Below, one piece after another: positions 1 to 6,592 of a stretch of DNA of 15,620 nucleotides. Position numbers and translations under genes: made by a program. A model generated the notes under the pieces. The model was given only the letters and a program-made list of their open reading frames with translations, made no database searches and had not been told where the DNA came from. This DNA comes from JABEVB01 sp049965775 (lineage in GTDB: Bacteria > Planctomycetota > Phycisphaerae > WQYP01): the NCBI GenBank assembly GCA_049965775.1, contig JBMFVX010000065.1, forward strand, positions 1 to 15,620. The letters run 5' to 3'. Position 1 is the first letter of the stretch. Every line of letters begins with the position of its first letter.

Positions 1-78
1 AAAAAACGCACCCGTCCGAACCCGACAGTACCTTAGGCGTCGGTACTGATTGTCCAATTCCGGCTGAACCAAGACACA

Positions 79-957
79 TTGAACTGGAGCATCGAAGATA
101 CCACAACCCAGGCCAGCGAGGATGGCTCGTCGGTACGGCGTATGTATGTCGGATCGGACGGTTTTATGCTGCCCATGGTAACCAAGGCGGAACAGACCAA
201 ACGCCACCAGAAAGCCCAGACCCGGCGTAAGAAGCTGCGACGAAAGCATGGGGTACATCGGCCCCGGCTGGCACCGCCGCGTGGCGCTGACCAGCGTTAT
301 AAAGAGTTCAAGCTCGTCACGCTGTACGATCAGGAACTGGCTCATAAATTATGGCGTGTGACACAGCATGGGCCGGATCGAGTGAGGCGTTTATTAAGGC
401 TGATGGCCGACGATGTACAGATCTTCCGAGCCGATCAAATTGTGGCGGTCACGGATGGGGCCGAATGGATCGCAGGCGTGTTGAAGGCTTGTTTACCTGA
501 GGAAAAGACCACATTTATCTTGGACTTTTATCATGCGGCCGAGCATGTGCATAAGGCTCGCCGCGAAATATGGGGGGATACATCGCCCGAGGGCGAAGCG
601 TGGGCCAAAAAGCTCATCGGCGGGATGTATGAGGATGCATTTGAGGTTTGGTCGCAAAATTTGATTGAAACCCGCGTTCGCCTGCGTAGTCCTGCCAAAC
701 GCCAAGCGATGGACGCATTGATCGGCTACCTGTTTTCCAGAAAGGAAAAGATTGAGTATGCCCGATTCCGAGCCAAGGGATTCAAGATTGGCTCTGGACC
801 GACGGAATCTGCGTGCAAATCGGAATCCCGACGACTCAAAGGTATCGGCATGCGATGGATGCAGGAAAACGCAGACGCCATGTTGGCCTTGGAGGCCTTA
901 CAGCAAAGCGACCTTTGGAACACCTTCTGGACATCCAAGTTGAAACACGCTGCCTGA
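79..957 (+). pseudogene. ISKra4-like family transposase, C-terminal part, 5'-incomplete
   Basis: This is a DDE transposase resembling the ISKra4 family. Visible motifs are VGSDG (Asp27 when counted from the TTG at 79), TDGAEW (Asp126), LDFYHAAEH at 149-157 and GSGPTESACK (Glu243), followed by the family-like tail with GMRW and an FW near the C-terminus. The three acidic residues are the likely catalytic triad. The TTG at 79 has no ribosome binding site, and the frame stays open back to 37 with plausible family sequence before it meets a TAG at 34-36. The true start must therefore lie further left or the gene is broken by that stop. Family members are usually longer, so I read this as a truncated or interrupted copy. 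The next gene, aroA, ends convergently 110 bases downstream. The family call is fairly sure; inactivity is inference. Confidence 0.75.
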
Positions 958-962
958 AATAT

Positions 963-985
963 TGGCAGACCCGTCGCCAGGGGGA
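963..985. mobile_element. possible right end of the ISKra4-like element
   Basis: Shortly after the transposase stop lies TGGCAGACCCGTCGCCAGGG, a compact G/C-rich stretch of the kind that forms an IS terminal inverted repeat. A partly similar ACCCGTCC occurs at 10-17, but in direct rather than inverted orientation, so the matching left end is not visible in the window. Assignment as the IS boundary is inference from position alone. Confidence 0.25.
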
Positions 986-1066
986 GGCGGAGTTAACCAC
1001 AAAGGCACGAAGACATCAAGATTTTTAATTTGGGCACTGCGCGACAATTGGCTCGCAGCGCACGCC

Positions 1067-2374
1067 TTACTGCGTGAGCTGCGCAAAATCTTTGAAAAAA
1101 TCAGGATAGGTCTTGCTTGTGCATTGCGGGTTTTCAATGTGAATGCCTTTGATGCGCAAACCCGCCACCGCAAAGGCCATGGCCATGCGATGATCGTCAT
1201 AGGTTGCAATCACTGCCGGCGTCGGCTTGCCTGGCGGCACAATGTGTATGCTGTCAGAGGTGGTGCTTACTTTGGCACCCAGTTTGGTTAGTTCGGTTTG
1301 CAGGGCAGCCAAGCGATCGGTCTCTTTCAGTCGCAGGTTGCCCACATTGCTCACCGTGGTAGGCCCCTGGGCAAATACGGCCAGCACTGCAAGCGTTTGC
1401 ACCATATCGGGAATGGCATTCATGTCGAGCGAAACGCCGCGCAAGAAGCCGGTGCCGCCAACTTCAATGGCTGTCGGCTCCATGACGACGGTTGCTCCCA
1501 TGTGGCGCAGCACATCGGCAAACGCTACATCCCCCTGCAGCGACTCGCTACCAAGGCCTTCGATACGTACACGCGAACCCGGCACCAATGCGGCCGCCGC
1601 CAAAAAGTAGCTCGCGTTGCTGGCATCGGGTTCAATTTGATAGCTCAGTCCACCGACATAGCGGCGCGGCTGAACGGTAATGCAGCGGCCGCCGGGCACC
1701 GCACTCGCCGAAAAGTCCGCGCCAAACTGCCGCATCATTCGCAGCGTCATATTAACATAGGGTTCGCTGGTTACCGGGCCGTTCAATCGCACGCTTACGG
1801 GCCGCTGCGCCAGCGGCGCGGCCATCAGCACCGCCGAAATAAATTGGCTGCTCTTAACATCCAAAAAACTGCATTCACCGCCGGCAAGCCCCTCACCTTC
1901 CACAATTACGGGCGGAAAACCCTCATCCTCGCCCCAACGGAGCGGACACCCCAACTGCGCCAGTGCCGCGGCCAACTCGGCCATGGGCCGTTGGCGCATG
2001 CGGGCGTTGCCATCTAAAATATGCCGTCCGCCGACCGCAGCGCACAGAGCGGTTAAAAATCGGATGGTCGTGCCCGAATTGCCACAGTAGAGCGGCTGGG
2101 TAGATGCCACGCCATGGCGGCCAATGGCCTCCACGCGGATGCGTTTAGCGGCGGCATCTTCCACGATATCAAGGCCCAGTTGCTGCAGGGCGCCTATCAT
2201 ATGCCAGGTGTCGTCTGCAAACAGCGCTCCGCGCAGCGTGGTAACGCCGCCGGCGGCCATGGCTGCCAGCGGCATGGCCCGGTTGGTGATGCTTTTGCTG
2301 CCCGGCACCACAACCGTTTTTACAAACGGATGCTCCGCAGCCTGCACCTCAATCGCATGAATAGCGGAATCCAA
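1067..2374 (-). CDS. aroA: 3-phosphoshikimate 1-carboxyvinyltransferase (EPSP synthase)
   Basis: This cytoplasmic enzyme joins shikimate 3-phosphate and phosphoenolpyruvate to make 5-enolpyruvylshikimate 3-phosphate, the sixth shikimate-pathway step. The 435-residue length is normal. Motifs seen in order: PGSKSITNRAM (24-34, N-terminal substrate loop), GNSGTTIRF (98-106), SSQFISA (175-181), EPDASNASYF (248-257), the catalytic-type Asp in IPDM (323), LKETDR (349-354) and DDHRMAMAF (393-401). The start is TTG; GAGGAA lies about 4 bases upstream in the mRNA and no ATG start fits the family N-terminus better. It is the last of three minus-strand genes, 72 bases behind the exported repeat protein, so co-transcription is possible. 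DAHP synthase of the same pathway lies about 2.2 kb away on the other strand. No key residue appears to be missing. Confidence 0.97.
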   Translation of the reverse strand: MDSAIHAIEVQAAEHPFVKTVVVPGSKSITNRAMPLAAMAAGGVTTLRGALFADDTWHMIGALQQLGLDIVEDAAAKRIRVEAIGRHGVASTQPLYCGNSGTTIRFLTALCAAVGGRHILDGNARMRQRPMAELAAALAQLGCPLRWGEDEGFPPVIVEGEGLAGGECSFLDVKSSQFISAVLMAAPLAQRPVSVRLNGPVTSEPYVNMTLRMMRQFGADFSASAVPGGRCITVQPRRYVGGLSYQIEPDASNASYFLAAAALVPGSRVRIEGLGSESLQGDVAFADVLRHMGATVVMEPTAIEVGGTGFLRGVSLDMNAIPDMVQTLAVLAVFAQGPTTVSNVGNLRLKETDRLAALQTELTKLGAKVSTTSDSIHIVPPGKPTPAVIATYDDHRMAMAFAVAGLRIKGIHIENPQCTSKTYPDFFKDFAQLTQ

Positions 2375-2446
2375 GATTCCTCACTTCAGAACGGAGACAA
2401 CCCTTCCGCGTGCTGCATGCCCGCGGACGGTCGCCTCAGGGATGAA

Positions 2447-3475
2447 TCAGGGCTTGCCAGATATGCGGGCCGGCGCTGCCACCTTCGGATACAACTCCTG
2501 AAGCAGACCTTTTTCCTGCGTGTCGCCCGTTAAACCGTTAACGGTCAGCAACACCTGGCTTTTGTCCGTTTGAGGGTCAATCGCCGCCAGCGAAAACTTT
2601 TGGCTATGTGTGATGACGTCCATTGCGTCGCCGCAGGCTTTCAGGGCATCCACTGCAACGAGCGTTTGCGTTCGGTTCAAAAGCCCCGCCTGATAGTACT
2701 GCGCCGTAAAGCTCATAATGCGGGCCAGCGACCGCATGGCTTGTTCCTGCACCTCCGGCGTCAGCACGGCCCCTTTATTCAACATGGCCTCGATCGCATG
2801 AATGGTGCCCACGCACACGGGCAAATTATTGGGCGGCACAAGCGCATAGTTGCTCGCAAAAGATCCCAATGCCGTTATCGCCAGAGCCGCCGATTTCGCC
2901 GAAGGCGACGCCGCCTGCGATAAGGCATCGGCTATGCCCATCTTCACGACAGGATCTTTTTCGACCGCCAAGGCCGCCTCCAAATGGCGAACGGCCTGCC
3001 TGTAAGCCGGCGGCAATGCCGACAACTGCCCCAATATGCTGCCCAGCCCTTTGGCCGCCCAATACCGCACCGAGGCATTGGAGTTGGTCAGCGCCTGCTC
3101 CAATGCCGGCTGCGTGCTCATGTCATGCACTTGTGCAATCGTGATAATGGCGTTAAGCGACGTTGCCGCATTACCCAGCAGCGGAATAAATGCCTGGTTG
3201 ACTGCGTTGCCATAGGCATCCATAAATATCGCAGAGGCCGGGTGCGAGGTGTCATGCACGGGCTTGAGCACCGCCGTGCGATCCTGCACCATTTTAGACG
3301 AATCCGTAGTAGCCGCCATAGCATTGGCATAGTATGTTGCAAAAGCTTTTATCGCAGCGGCGTCCGAATTTGAAATACTCCCAATCGAAGGGTCGGGTAG
3401 AGGAGGCTGCGCCATCAGCGATCCGGCCACAACACCCGTTACCACCGCAACCAATCCTAGCCGCCACGTTCGCAT
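2447..3475 (-). CDS. exported alpha-helical protein with HEAT-like repeats, function unknown
   Basis: This is a 342-residue protein with a clear Sec-type signal peptide: MRTWR, then a hydrophobic core (residues 6-20), then a likely cleavage after LMA (about residue 22). The mature part is Ala-rich and helical. A segment near 122-150 (ALEQALTNSNASVRYWAAKGL) has the spacing of a HEAT repeat, and 160-200 and 240-285 look like further degenerate helical pairs. No catalytic motif is seen. The ATG at 3475 is chosen because it starts the signal peptide and has GGAG 8 bases upstream; the frame is open further upstream but that sequence is Arg/Cys-rich and unlike a protein start. It sits between the ybjQ-type gene and aroA on the same strand. 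It is probably a periplasmic or envelope scaffold of unknown partner; I do not recognise a named family. Confidence 0.8.
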   Translation of the reverse strand: MRTWRLGLVAVVTGVVAGSLMAQPPLPDPSIGSISNSDAAAIKAFATYYANAMAATTDSSKMVQDRTAVLKPVHDTSHPASAIFMDAYGNAVNQAFIPLLGNAATSLNAIITIAQVHDMSTQPALEQALTNSNASVRYWAAKGLGSILGQLSALPPAYRQAVRHLEAALAVEKDPVVKMGIADALSQAASPSAKSAALAITALGSFASNYALVPPNNLPVCVGTIHAIEAMLNKGAVLTPEVQEQAMRSLARIMSFTAQYYQAGLLNRTQTLVAVDALKACGDAMDVITHSQKFSLAAIDPQTDKSQVLLTVNGLTGDTQEKGLLQELYPKVAAPARISGKP

Positions 3476-3606
3476 TGGGTTCTCCGCTGGTAAAACCACC
3501 GCCACGCGCTTAGCGCGTCCAAAAGCATCGCAAAGCCGCAGCCTAAGCCACCGGCCGCCGCACCTGCATAAGCGCACCGTAACACTGCCCCATGGTACTG
3601 TCAAGA

Positions 3607-3939
3607 TTAGGCGGTCACTGGTTCGACCACCACGGCAGTACCATAACACAGCACCTCGGAGGCCGCCGGCTGAGCCATAACTTCAGCCGCATCGTAACGC
3701 ATGCCAATCACAGCGTTGGCACCGACCTGCTCGGCATGCTCAACCATAAGTTCGTAGGCGTCCTGCCTCGCCTGCTCACACATTTTGGTATAGGCGCTGA
3801 TGCGCCCGCCGCCGATGCTCTGCAAACCGCCTAAAAAACCCTGCCCTATCGTCGGGGTGCGCACAATAATGCCCCGTACAATGCCCTTGTATTCAACAAT
3901 ACGATAACCCGCGATCTCAACCGTTGTTGTGACAAACAT
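3607..3939 (-). CDS. YbjQ/UPF0145 family protein
   Basis: This is a 110-residue protein of the YbjQ family (DUF74, sometimes called a putative heavy-metal-binding domain). The whole family pattern is present: an N-terminal beta strand with GYRIVEYKGIVRG (11-23), the loop IGQGFLGGLQSIGGGRI (31-47), a central helix with EQARQDAYELMVEHAEQVGANAVIGMRYD (55-83) and a C-terminal strand YGTAVVVEPV (99-108). Family members form oligomeric rings; their biochemical role is not established. The ATG at 3939 is preceded by GGAGGT 7 bases upstream, a textbook ribosome binding site, and it matches the family N-terminus. A good minus-strand promoter lies about 60-95 bases upstream. It is first in a possible three-gene unit with the exported repeat protein and aroA, though the 131-base gap after it makes separate transcription possible. 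Confidence 0.93.
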   Translation of the reverse strand: MFVTTTVEIAGYRIVEYKGIVRGIIVRTPTIGQGFLGGLQSIGGGRISAYTKMCEQARQDAYELMVEHAEQVGANAVIGMRYDAAEVMAQPAASEVLCYGTAVVVEPVTA

Positions 3940-4005
3940 GGCATACCTCCAACATAGGGCCAGAGATGCGGACCAAAACGTGCACCCGCAGGGTACGGCC
4001 AATAA

Positions 4006-4034
4006 ATAATGCCCCAGCATGTTAGGGCCGTCAA
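4006..4034 (-). promoter_or_regulatory. predicted sigma70-type promoter for the ybjQ-family gene
   Basis: Read on the minus strand, TTGACG (4034-4029) is followed after 17 bases by CATTAT (4011-4006). This matches 5 of 6 and 4 of 6 consensus bases at ideal spacing. The start of transcription would fall near 3999, giving a leader of about 60 bases before the ATG at 3939. Confidence 0.5.
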
Positions 4035-4100
4035 ACGTGCTGCAGCCAAACGTGCCGCCCCCGCGCCCCAGGCCCATCGCTCTATGCAAAATGTGGCTGT

Positions 4101-4129
4101 TTGACTTTGCCCGAAGCTTCGGGGATATT
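4101..4129 (+). promoter_or_regulatory. predicted sigma70-type promoter with palindromic spacer
   Basis: TTGACT (4101-4106) and GATATT (4124-4129) are separated by exactly 17 bases, matching 5 of 6 and 4 of 6 consensus positions. The spacer ends with the perfect 14-base palindrome CCCGAAGCTTCGGG (4110-4123). Transcription would start near 4136 and run toward the DAHP synthase gene. A dyad placed between -35 and -10 is where a repressor or activator could act, but the regulator is unknown. No other good promoter was seen between here and 4537. Confidence 0.5.
4110..4123. promoter_or_regulatory. perfect 14-bp palindrome, candidate operator
   Basis: CCCGAAGCTTCGGG is self-complementary over its full length and fills the end of the spacer of the plus-strand promoter at 4101-4129. 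It is also about 75 bases upstream of the opposing ybjQ-side promoter, so a bound protein could influence both directions. The operator role is inference. Confidence 0.4.
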
Positions 4130-4135
4130 CATGTA

Positions 4136-4297
4136 TGTATGGGTACCGTTTCGATTAAATTAACCTATGGTGTTACCGAGCGATTTTATCGCCTTTGGTT
4201 TGCTTACCATTTTACCGGCCCGACGTGGCGGGGTTGATTGATTCGAATAAGCTTGAATTGCAATCAAAAGCCCGCCTTGTAAAGCGGGCTTATTTTG
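4136..4297 (+). ncRNA. candidate small RNA or attenuated leader upstream of DAHP synthase
   Basis: This is the stretch of about 160 bases between the predicted start of transcription and the intrinsic terminator. It has no convincing protein: the only open frame reads through the promoter palindrome and has no usable ribosome binding site. It contains a short hairpin with stem GCGAT/ATCGC at 4180-4192 and then the terminator stem. I see no T-box sequence, no known riboswitch core and no run of aromatic codons. Either a free small RNA or the 5' part of a DAHP synthase mRNA that is conditionally terminated would fit. It is a prediction from flanking signals only. Confidence 0.3.
4268..4297 (+). 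terminator. intrinsic terminator upstream of DAHP synthase
   Basis: AAGCCCGC (4268-4275) pairs perfectly with GCGGGCTT (4284-4291) around an 8-base loop, followed on the plus strand by ATTTTG. Read on the minus strand the stem is followed by CTTTTGATTG, so weak activity in that direction is possible, but no minus-strand gene ends here. In the plus direction it lies about 240 bases ahead of the DAHP synthase start and about 140 after the predicted promoter. Confidence 0.65.
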
Positions 4298-4354
4298 TTG
4301 GTAGCGAAAACCGGGCCTAACCCGCCCATAAAAAACTTAGCTTAGGAGTTTGTC

Positions 4355-4495
4355 ATGTTCAGCGATCTTCACCACCAAATTGCCGGCAGTTGCAGGCTCG
4401 CACACAGTGCGCAGCAGCTTGCCCAGGATATCGAGCGCCGGCTTAACGCCATGGTCGAGACATCTGCCCGGGTGCAACTTTGGCTCATCCACTGA
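4355..4495 (+). CDS. possible 46-residue small protein or leader peptide
   Basis: An ATG at 4355 is preceded by TTAGGAG with 8 bases of spacing and opens a frame of 46 codons ending TGA. The peptide begins MFSDLHHQIAGS and is largely an amphipathic helix rich in Gln, Arg and Ala (for example QQLAQDIERRLNAMVE), ending with WLIH. About 70 percent of its third codon positions are G or C, as in neighbouring genes. It lies after the terminator and 41 bases before the DAHP synthase start. It has a single Trp and a single Phe, so it is not a classic aromatic attenuator peptide. An antisense frame is also open here (4337-4525), so coding bias alone does not decide the strand. No family is recognised. 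Confidence 0.35.
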   Translation: MFSDLHHQIAGSCRLAHSAQQLAQDIERRLNAMVETSARVQLWLIH

Positions 4496-4536
4496 ACCGT
4501 TCAAACCATCTGTAAAATCCAACAAGGAGAATCACT

Positions 4537-5559
4537 ATGATCATCGTTATGGAAATGGGCGCAACTGAATCGCAGGTTAACCACGTTGTTGGCCTGCTGC
4601 GTGAAATGGGCTTGCGCGAACATATTATTGTCGGCACCGAACGCACCGTGGTAGCCGCCCTTGGCGACGACCGCGCCAAAGATAAGGACAAACTTGAAAA
4701 CGCACCCGGCGTCGAAAAGGTAATGCCTGTGCTGGCCCCCTACAAAATGGCCTCACGCGAGGTAAAAAAGGAGCGAACAGTCGTGGCGCTCGGTGGGTCG
4801 CTCGGCGGCTCGGTCGGCGGCAAAAAGGTGGCGCTTATTGCCGGCCCATGCTCGGTCGAAGACCGCACCCAACTCCTTGAAATCGCCCATGCCGTTAAAG
4901 AAGCCGGAGCTACCGGCCTTCGCGGCGGCGCCTTCAAGCCCCGCACAAGCCCCTACGCCTTCCAGGGTCTCGGCGAAAAGGGACTGCAAATATTGGCTGA
5001 GGCCCGCGAAAAAACCGGCCTCGCCGTCGTTACCGAGGTAATGTCTATTGAGCAGGTGCCCCTCGTATGCCAATACGCTGACGTGCTGCAGGTGGGTGCA
5101 CGCAACATGCAAAACTACAACCTCCTCTGGGCTGTCGGCGAACAAAAAAAGCCTGTACTGCTTAAGCGCGGCCTAAGCGCCACACTTGAAGAGTTTTTGC
5201 TGGCGGCTGAATACATCATGTCGCGCGGCAACAGCAATGTGATGCTTTGCGAGCGCGGCATTCGGACGTTTGAAAACTACTGCCGTAACACCCTGCCGCT
5301 GGCCATCGTCCCCGAAGTGCATCGCATCAGCCATCTGCCCATTGTGGTGGACCCCTCGCAGGGTACTGGCCATGCGCACCTGGTGCCTGATATGTGCAAA
5401 GCGGCCGTCGCCTGCGGAGCCGACGGCCTGATTGTTGAAGTGCATAACGACCCGGAGCACGCGCTTACGGATGGCGCACAGTCTGTTACTCCACAGTCGC
5501 TCAAAGCCACGATGGCGTCGCTCAAGCGAATTGCCGCCGCCATAGATCGCGATATTTAA
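4537..5559 (+). CDS. aroF: 3-deoxy-7-phosphoheptulonate synthase (DAHP synthase), type I-beta with N-terminal regulatory domain
   Basis: It condenses phosphoenolpyruvate and erythrose 4-phosphate to DAHP, the entry step of the shikimate pathway, in the cytoplasm. Residues 1-70 form a ferredoxin-like domain (MIIVMEMGATESQV...), as in the Thermotoga type enzyme, where it mediates tyrosine/phenylalanine feedback. The catalytic barrel shows IAGPCSVE (101-108), LRGGAFKPRTSPYAFQG (128-144), QVGARNMQNYNLL (185-197), LLKRG (208-212), CERGIRTFE (238-246) and VDPSQGTGH (271-279). Cys105, His279, Glu301 and Asp312 fit the metal ligands of this class. The length of 340 is typical. AAGGAGA lies about 8 bases before the ATG. 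The methyltransferase gene follows after 39 bases. The upstream palindromic promoter and terminator suggest transcriptional control. The KDO-8-phosphate synthase alternative is disfavoured by the N-terminal domain and KPRTSPY. The symbol aroF is used in the generic sense for this subfamily. Confidence 0.95.
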   Translation: MIIVMEMGATESQVNHVVGLLREMGLREHIIVGTERTVVAALGDDRAKDKDKLENAPGVEKVMPVLAPYKMASREVKKERTVVALGGSLGGSVGGKKVALIAGPCSVEDRTQLLEIAHAVKEAGATGLRGGAFKPRTSPYAFQGLGEKGLQILAEAREKTGLAVVTEVMSIEQVPLVCQYADVLQVGARNMQNYNLLWAVGEQKKPVLLKRGLSATLEEFLLAAEYIMSRGNSNVMLCERGIRTFENYCRNTLPLAIVPEVHRISHLPIVVDPSQGTGHAHLVPDMCKAAVACGADGLIVEVHNDPEHALTDGAQSVTPQSLKATMASLKRIAAAIDRDI

Positions 5560-5598
5560 TGCCGCAGCACATCGCACCTGCAGGGCCATCATCGGAAT

Positions 5599-6540
5599 AT
5601 GTATATGTCAAAACGCTCGCGCCCGCCGCAGCATCACCATGCGCCGCCGGCATGGAACACCGCTCACTGTGCCGATTGTGCCGCTTTCACCCAAAGACTG
5701 CCCGCAGCAACCTTTGACTTTATTTATCTTGACCCACCCTACTTTACCAACCGGCGATTCGGCATCGCGCCCCGCCGAGGGGCGGCCGCCGGCACCACCG
5801 GCTTTGATGACCGCTGGCCCGGCGGCCAGATGCAATACCTCGCCATGCTCAAACATGCCGCAGTTGAGTCTCATCGGTTGCTCAAGGCAAACGGCGTATT
5901 GCTGCTTCATTTAGACTGGCGCAGTGTGCATTATGCCAAAGTCATGCTCGATGAAGTGTTTGGCTTTGACAACTTTATCAACGAAATAATCTGGTATTAT
6001 CAAACCGGCGGTGCAAGCCCATTGCGATTTTCGCGTAAGCACGACACCATCCTGCTCTACGCACGAAGCGGCCGACACTATTTTAACGGCCAGGCCATTG
6101 CCATACCGCGAACACCCAAGGCCCTGCACCGCGCCCGCAATCCCAAAGGCGCACGCATAAGCCCTGCCGACACTCACAAAAATCCCGACGACGTACTGCT
6201 TATCCCCGCGCTCAACCCCATGGCCCGCGAACGCACCGGCTACCCCACGCAGAAGCCTCTGGCCCTTTTAGAAACGCTGATCACCGCCCTTTGTCCGCCA
6301 GGCGGCACGGTCGGCGACTTCTTCTGCGGCTCAGGCACAACGCTGATGGCCGCCGCCAAGCTCAAACGACCTTTCCTCGGCTGCGACCAAAACCACCACG
6401 CTTTAGCAATTGCCCGCTGCCGTCTGCAGACATTACCTCGTACGCGGGCGCAACCCACCCCCGTCTACGCAACAACAAGGGCTAAATCTCAGCGGCGGCA
6501 GCAGCCGATTAAAGTCCCGGCATCAAGAAACACATCGTGA
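5599..6540 (+). CDS. site-specific DNA methyltransferase, beta class (N6-adenine or N4-cytosine)
   Basis: This is a 313-residue S-adenosylmethionine-dependent DNA amino-methyltransferase. The catalytic motif IV YLDPPY (43-48) comes before the SAM-binding motif I DFFCGSGTTL (240-249), which is the beta-class order. Between them are LLLHLDWRSVHYAKVMLDEVFG (101-122), an FSRKHDTILLYA segment (144-155) and the conserved ERTGYPTQKP (211-220). The last 35 or so residues form a basic, Thr/Arg/Gln-rich tail with no recognised domain. The second ATG at 5605 is an equally possible start, as neither has a strong ribosome binding site. It follows the DAHP synthase gene by 39 bases and may be read through from it. 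No restriction endonuclease is nearby, so it is an orphan within this window; target sequence is unknown. Confidence 0.9.
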   Translation: MYMSKRSRPPQHHHAPPAWNTAHCADCAAFTQRLPAATFDFIYLDPPYFTNRRFGIAPRRGAAAGTTGFDDRWPGGQMQYLAMLKHAAVESHRLLKANGVLLLHLDWRSVHYAKVMLDEVFGFDNFINEIIWYYQTGGASPLRFSRKHDTILLYARSGRHYFNGQAIAIPRTPKALHRARNPKGARISPADTHKNPDDVLLIPALNPMARERTGYPTQKPLALLETLITALCPPGGTVGDFFCGSGTTLMAAAKLKRPFLGCDQNHHALAIARCRLQTLPRTRAQPTPVYATTRAKSQRRQQPIKVPASRNTS

Positions 6541-6592
6541 ACCAAAATATCCGGCGGCATCCCCTGCATGGCATACGTGTAACATCCTATTT

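Noticed and set aside
1298..2017. Long plus-strand open frame of about 240 codons
   Set aside because: It lies wholly antisense to aroA, which has all family motifs; the peptide is His/Arg/Gln-rich and recognisable as a shadow.
4019..4237. Plus-strand 72-codon frame upstream of the terminator
   Set aside because: It spans both opposing promoters and the palindrome, and has no good start site or recognisable sequence.
4136..4297. T-box or aromatic leader-peptide attenuator for DAHP synthase
   Set aside because: No T-box consensus and no run of Phe, Tyr or Trp codons; only the terminator is seen, so the mechanism was left open.
4337..4525. Minus-strand 62-codon frame opposite the 46-codon ORF
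   Set aside because: TTG start without ribosome binding site and it runs against the DAHP synthase transcript; the plus-strand ORF has the better start. Not fully excluded.
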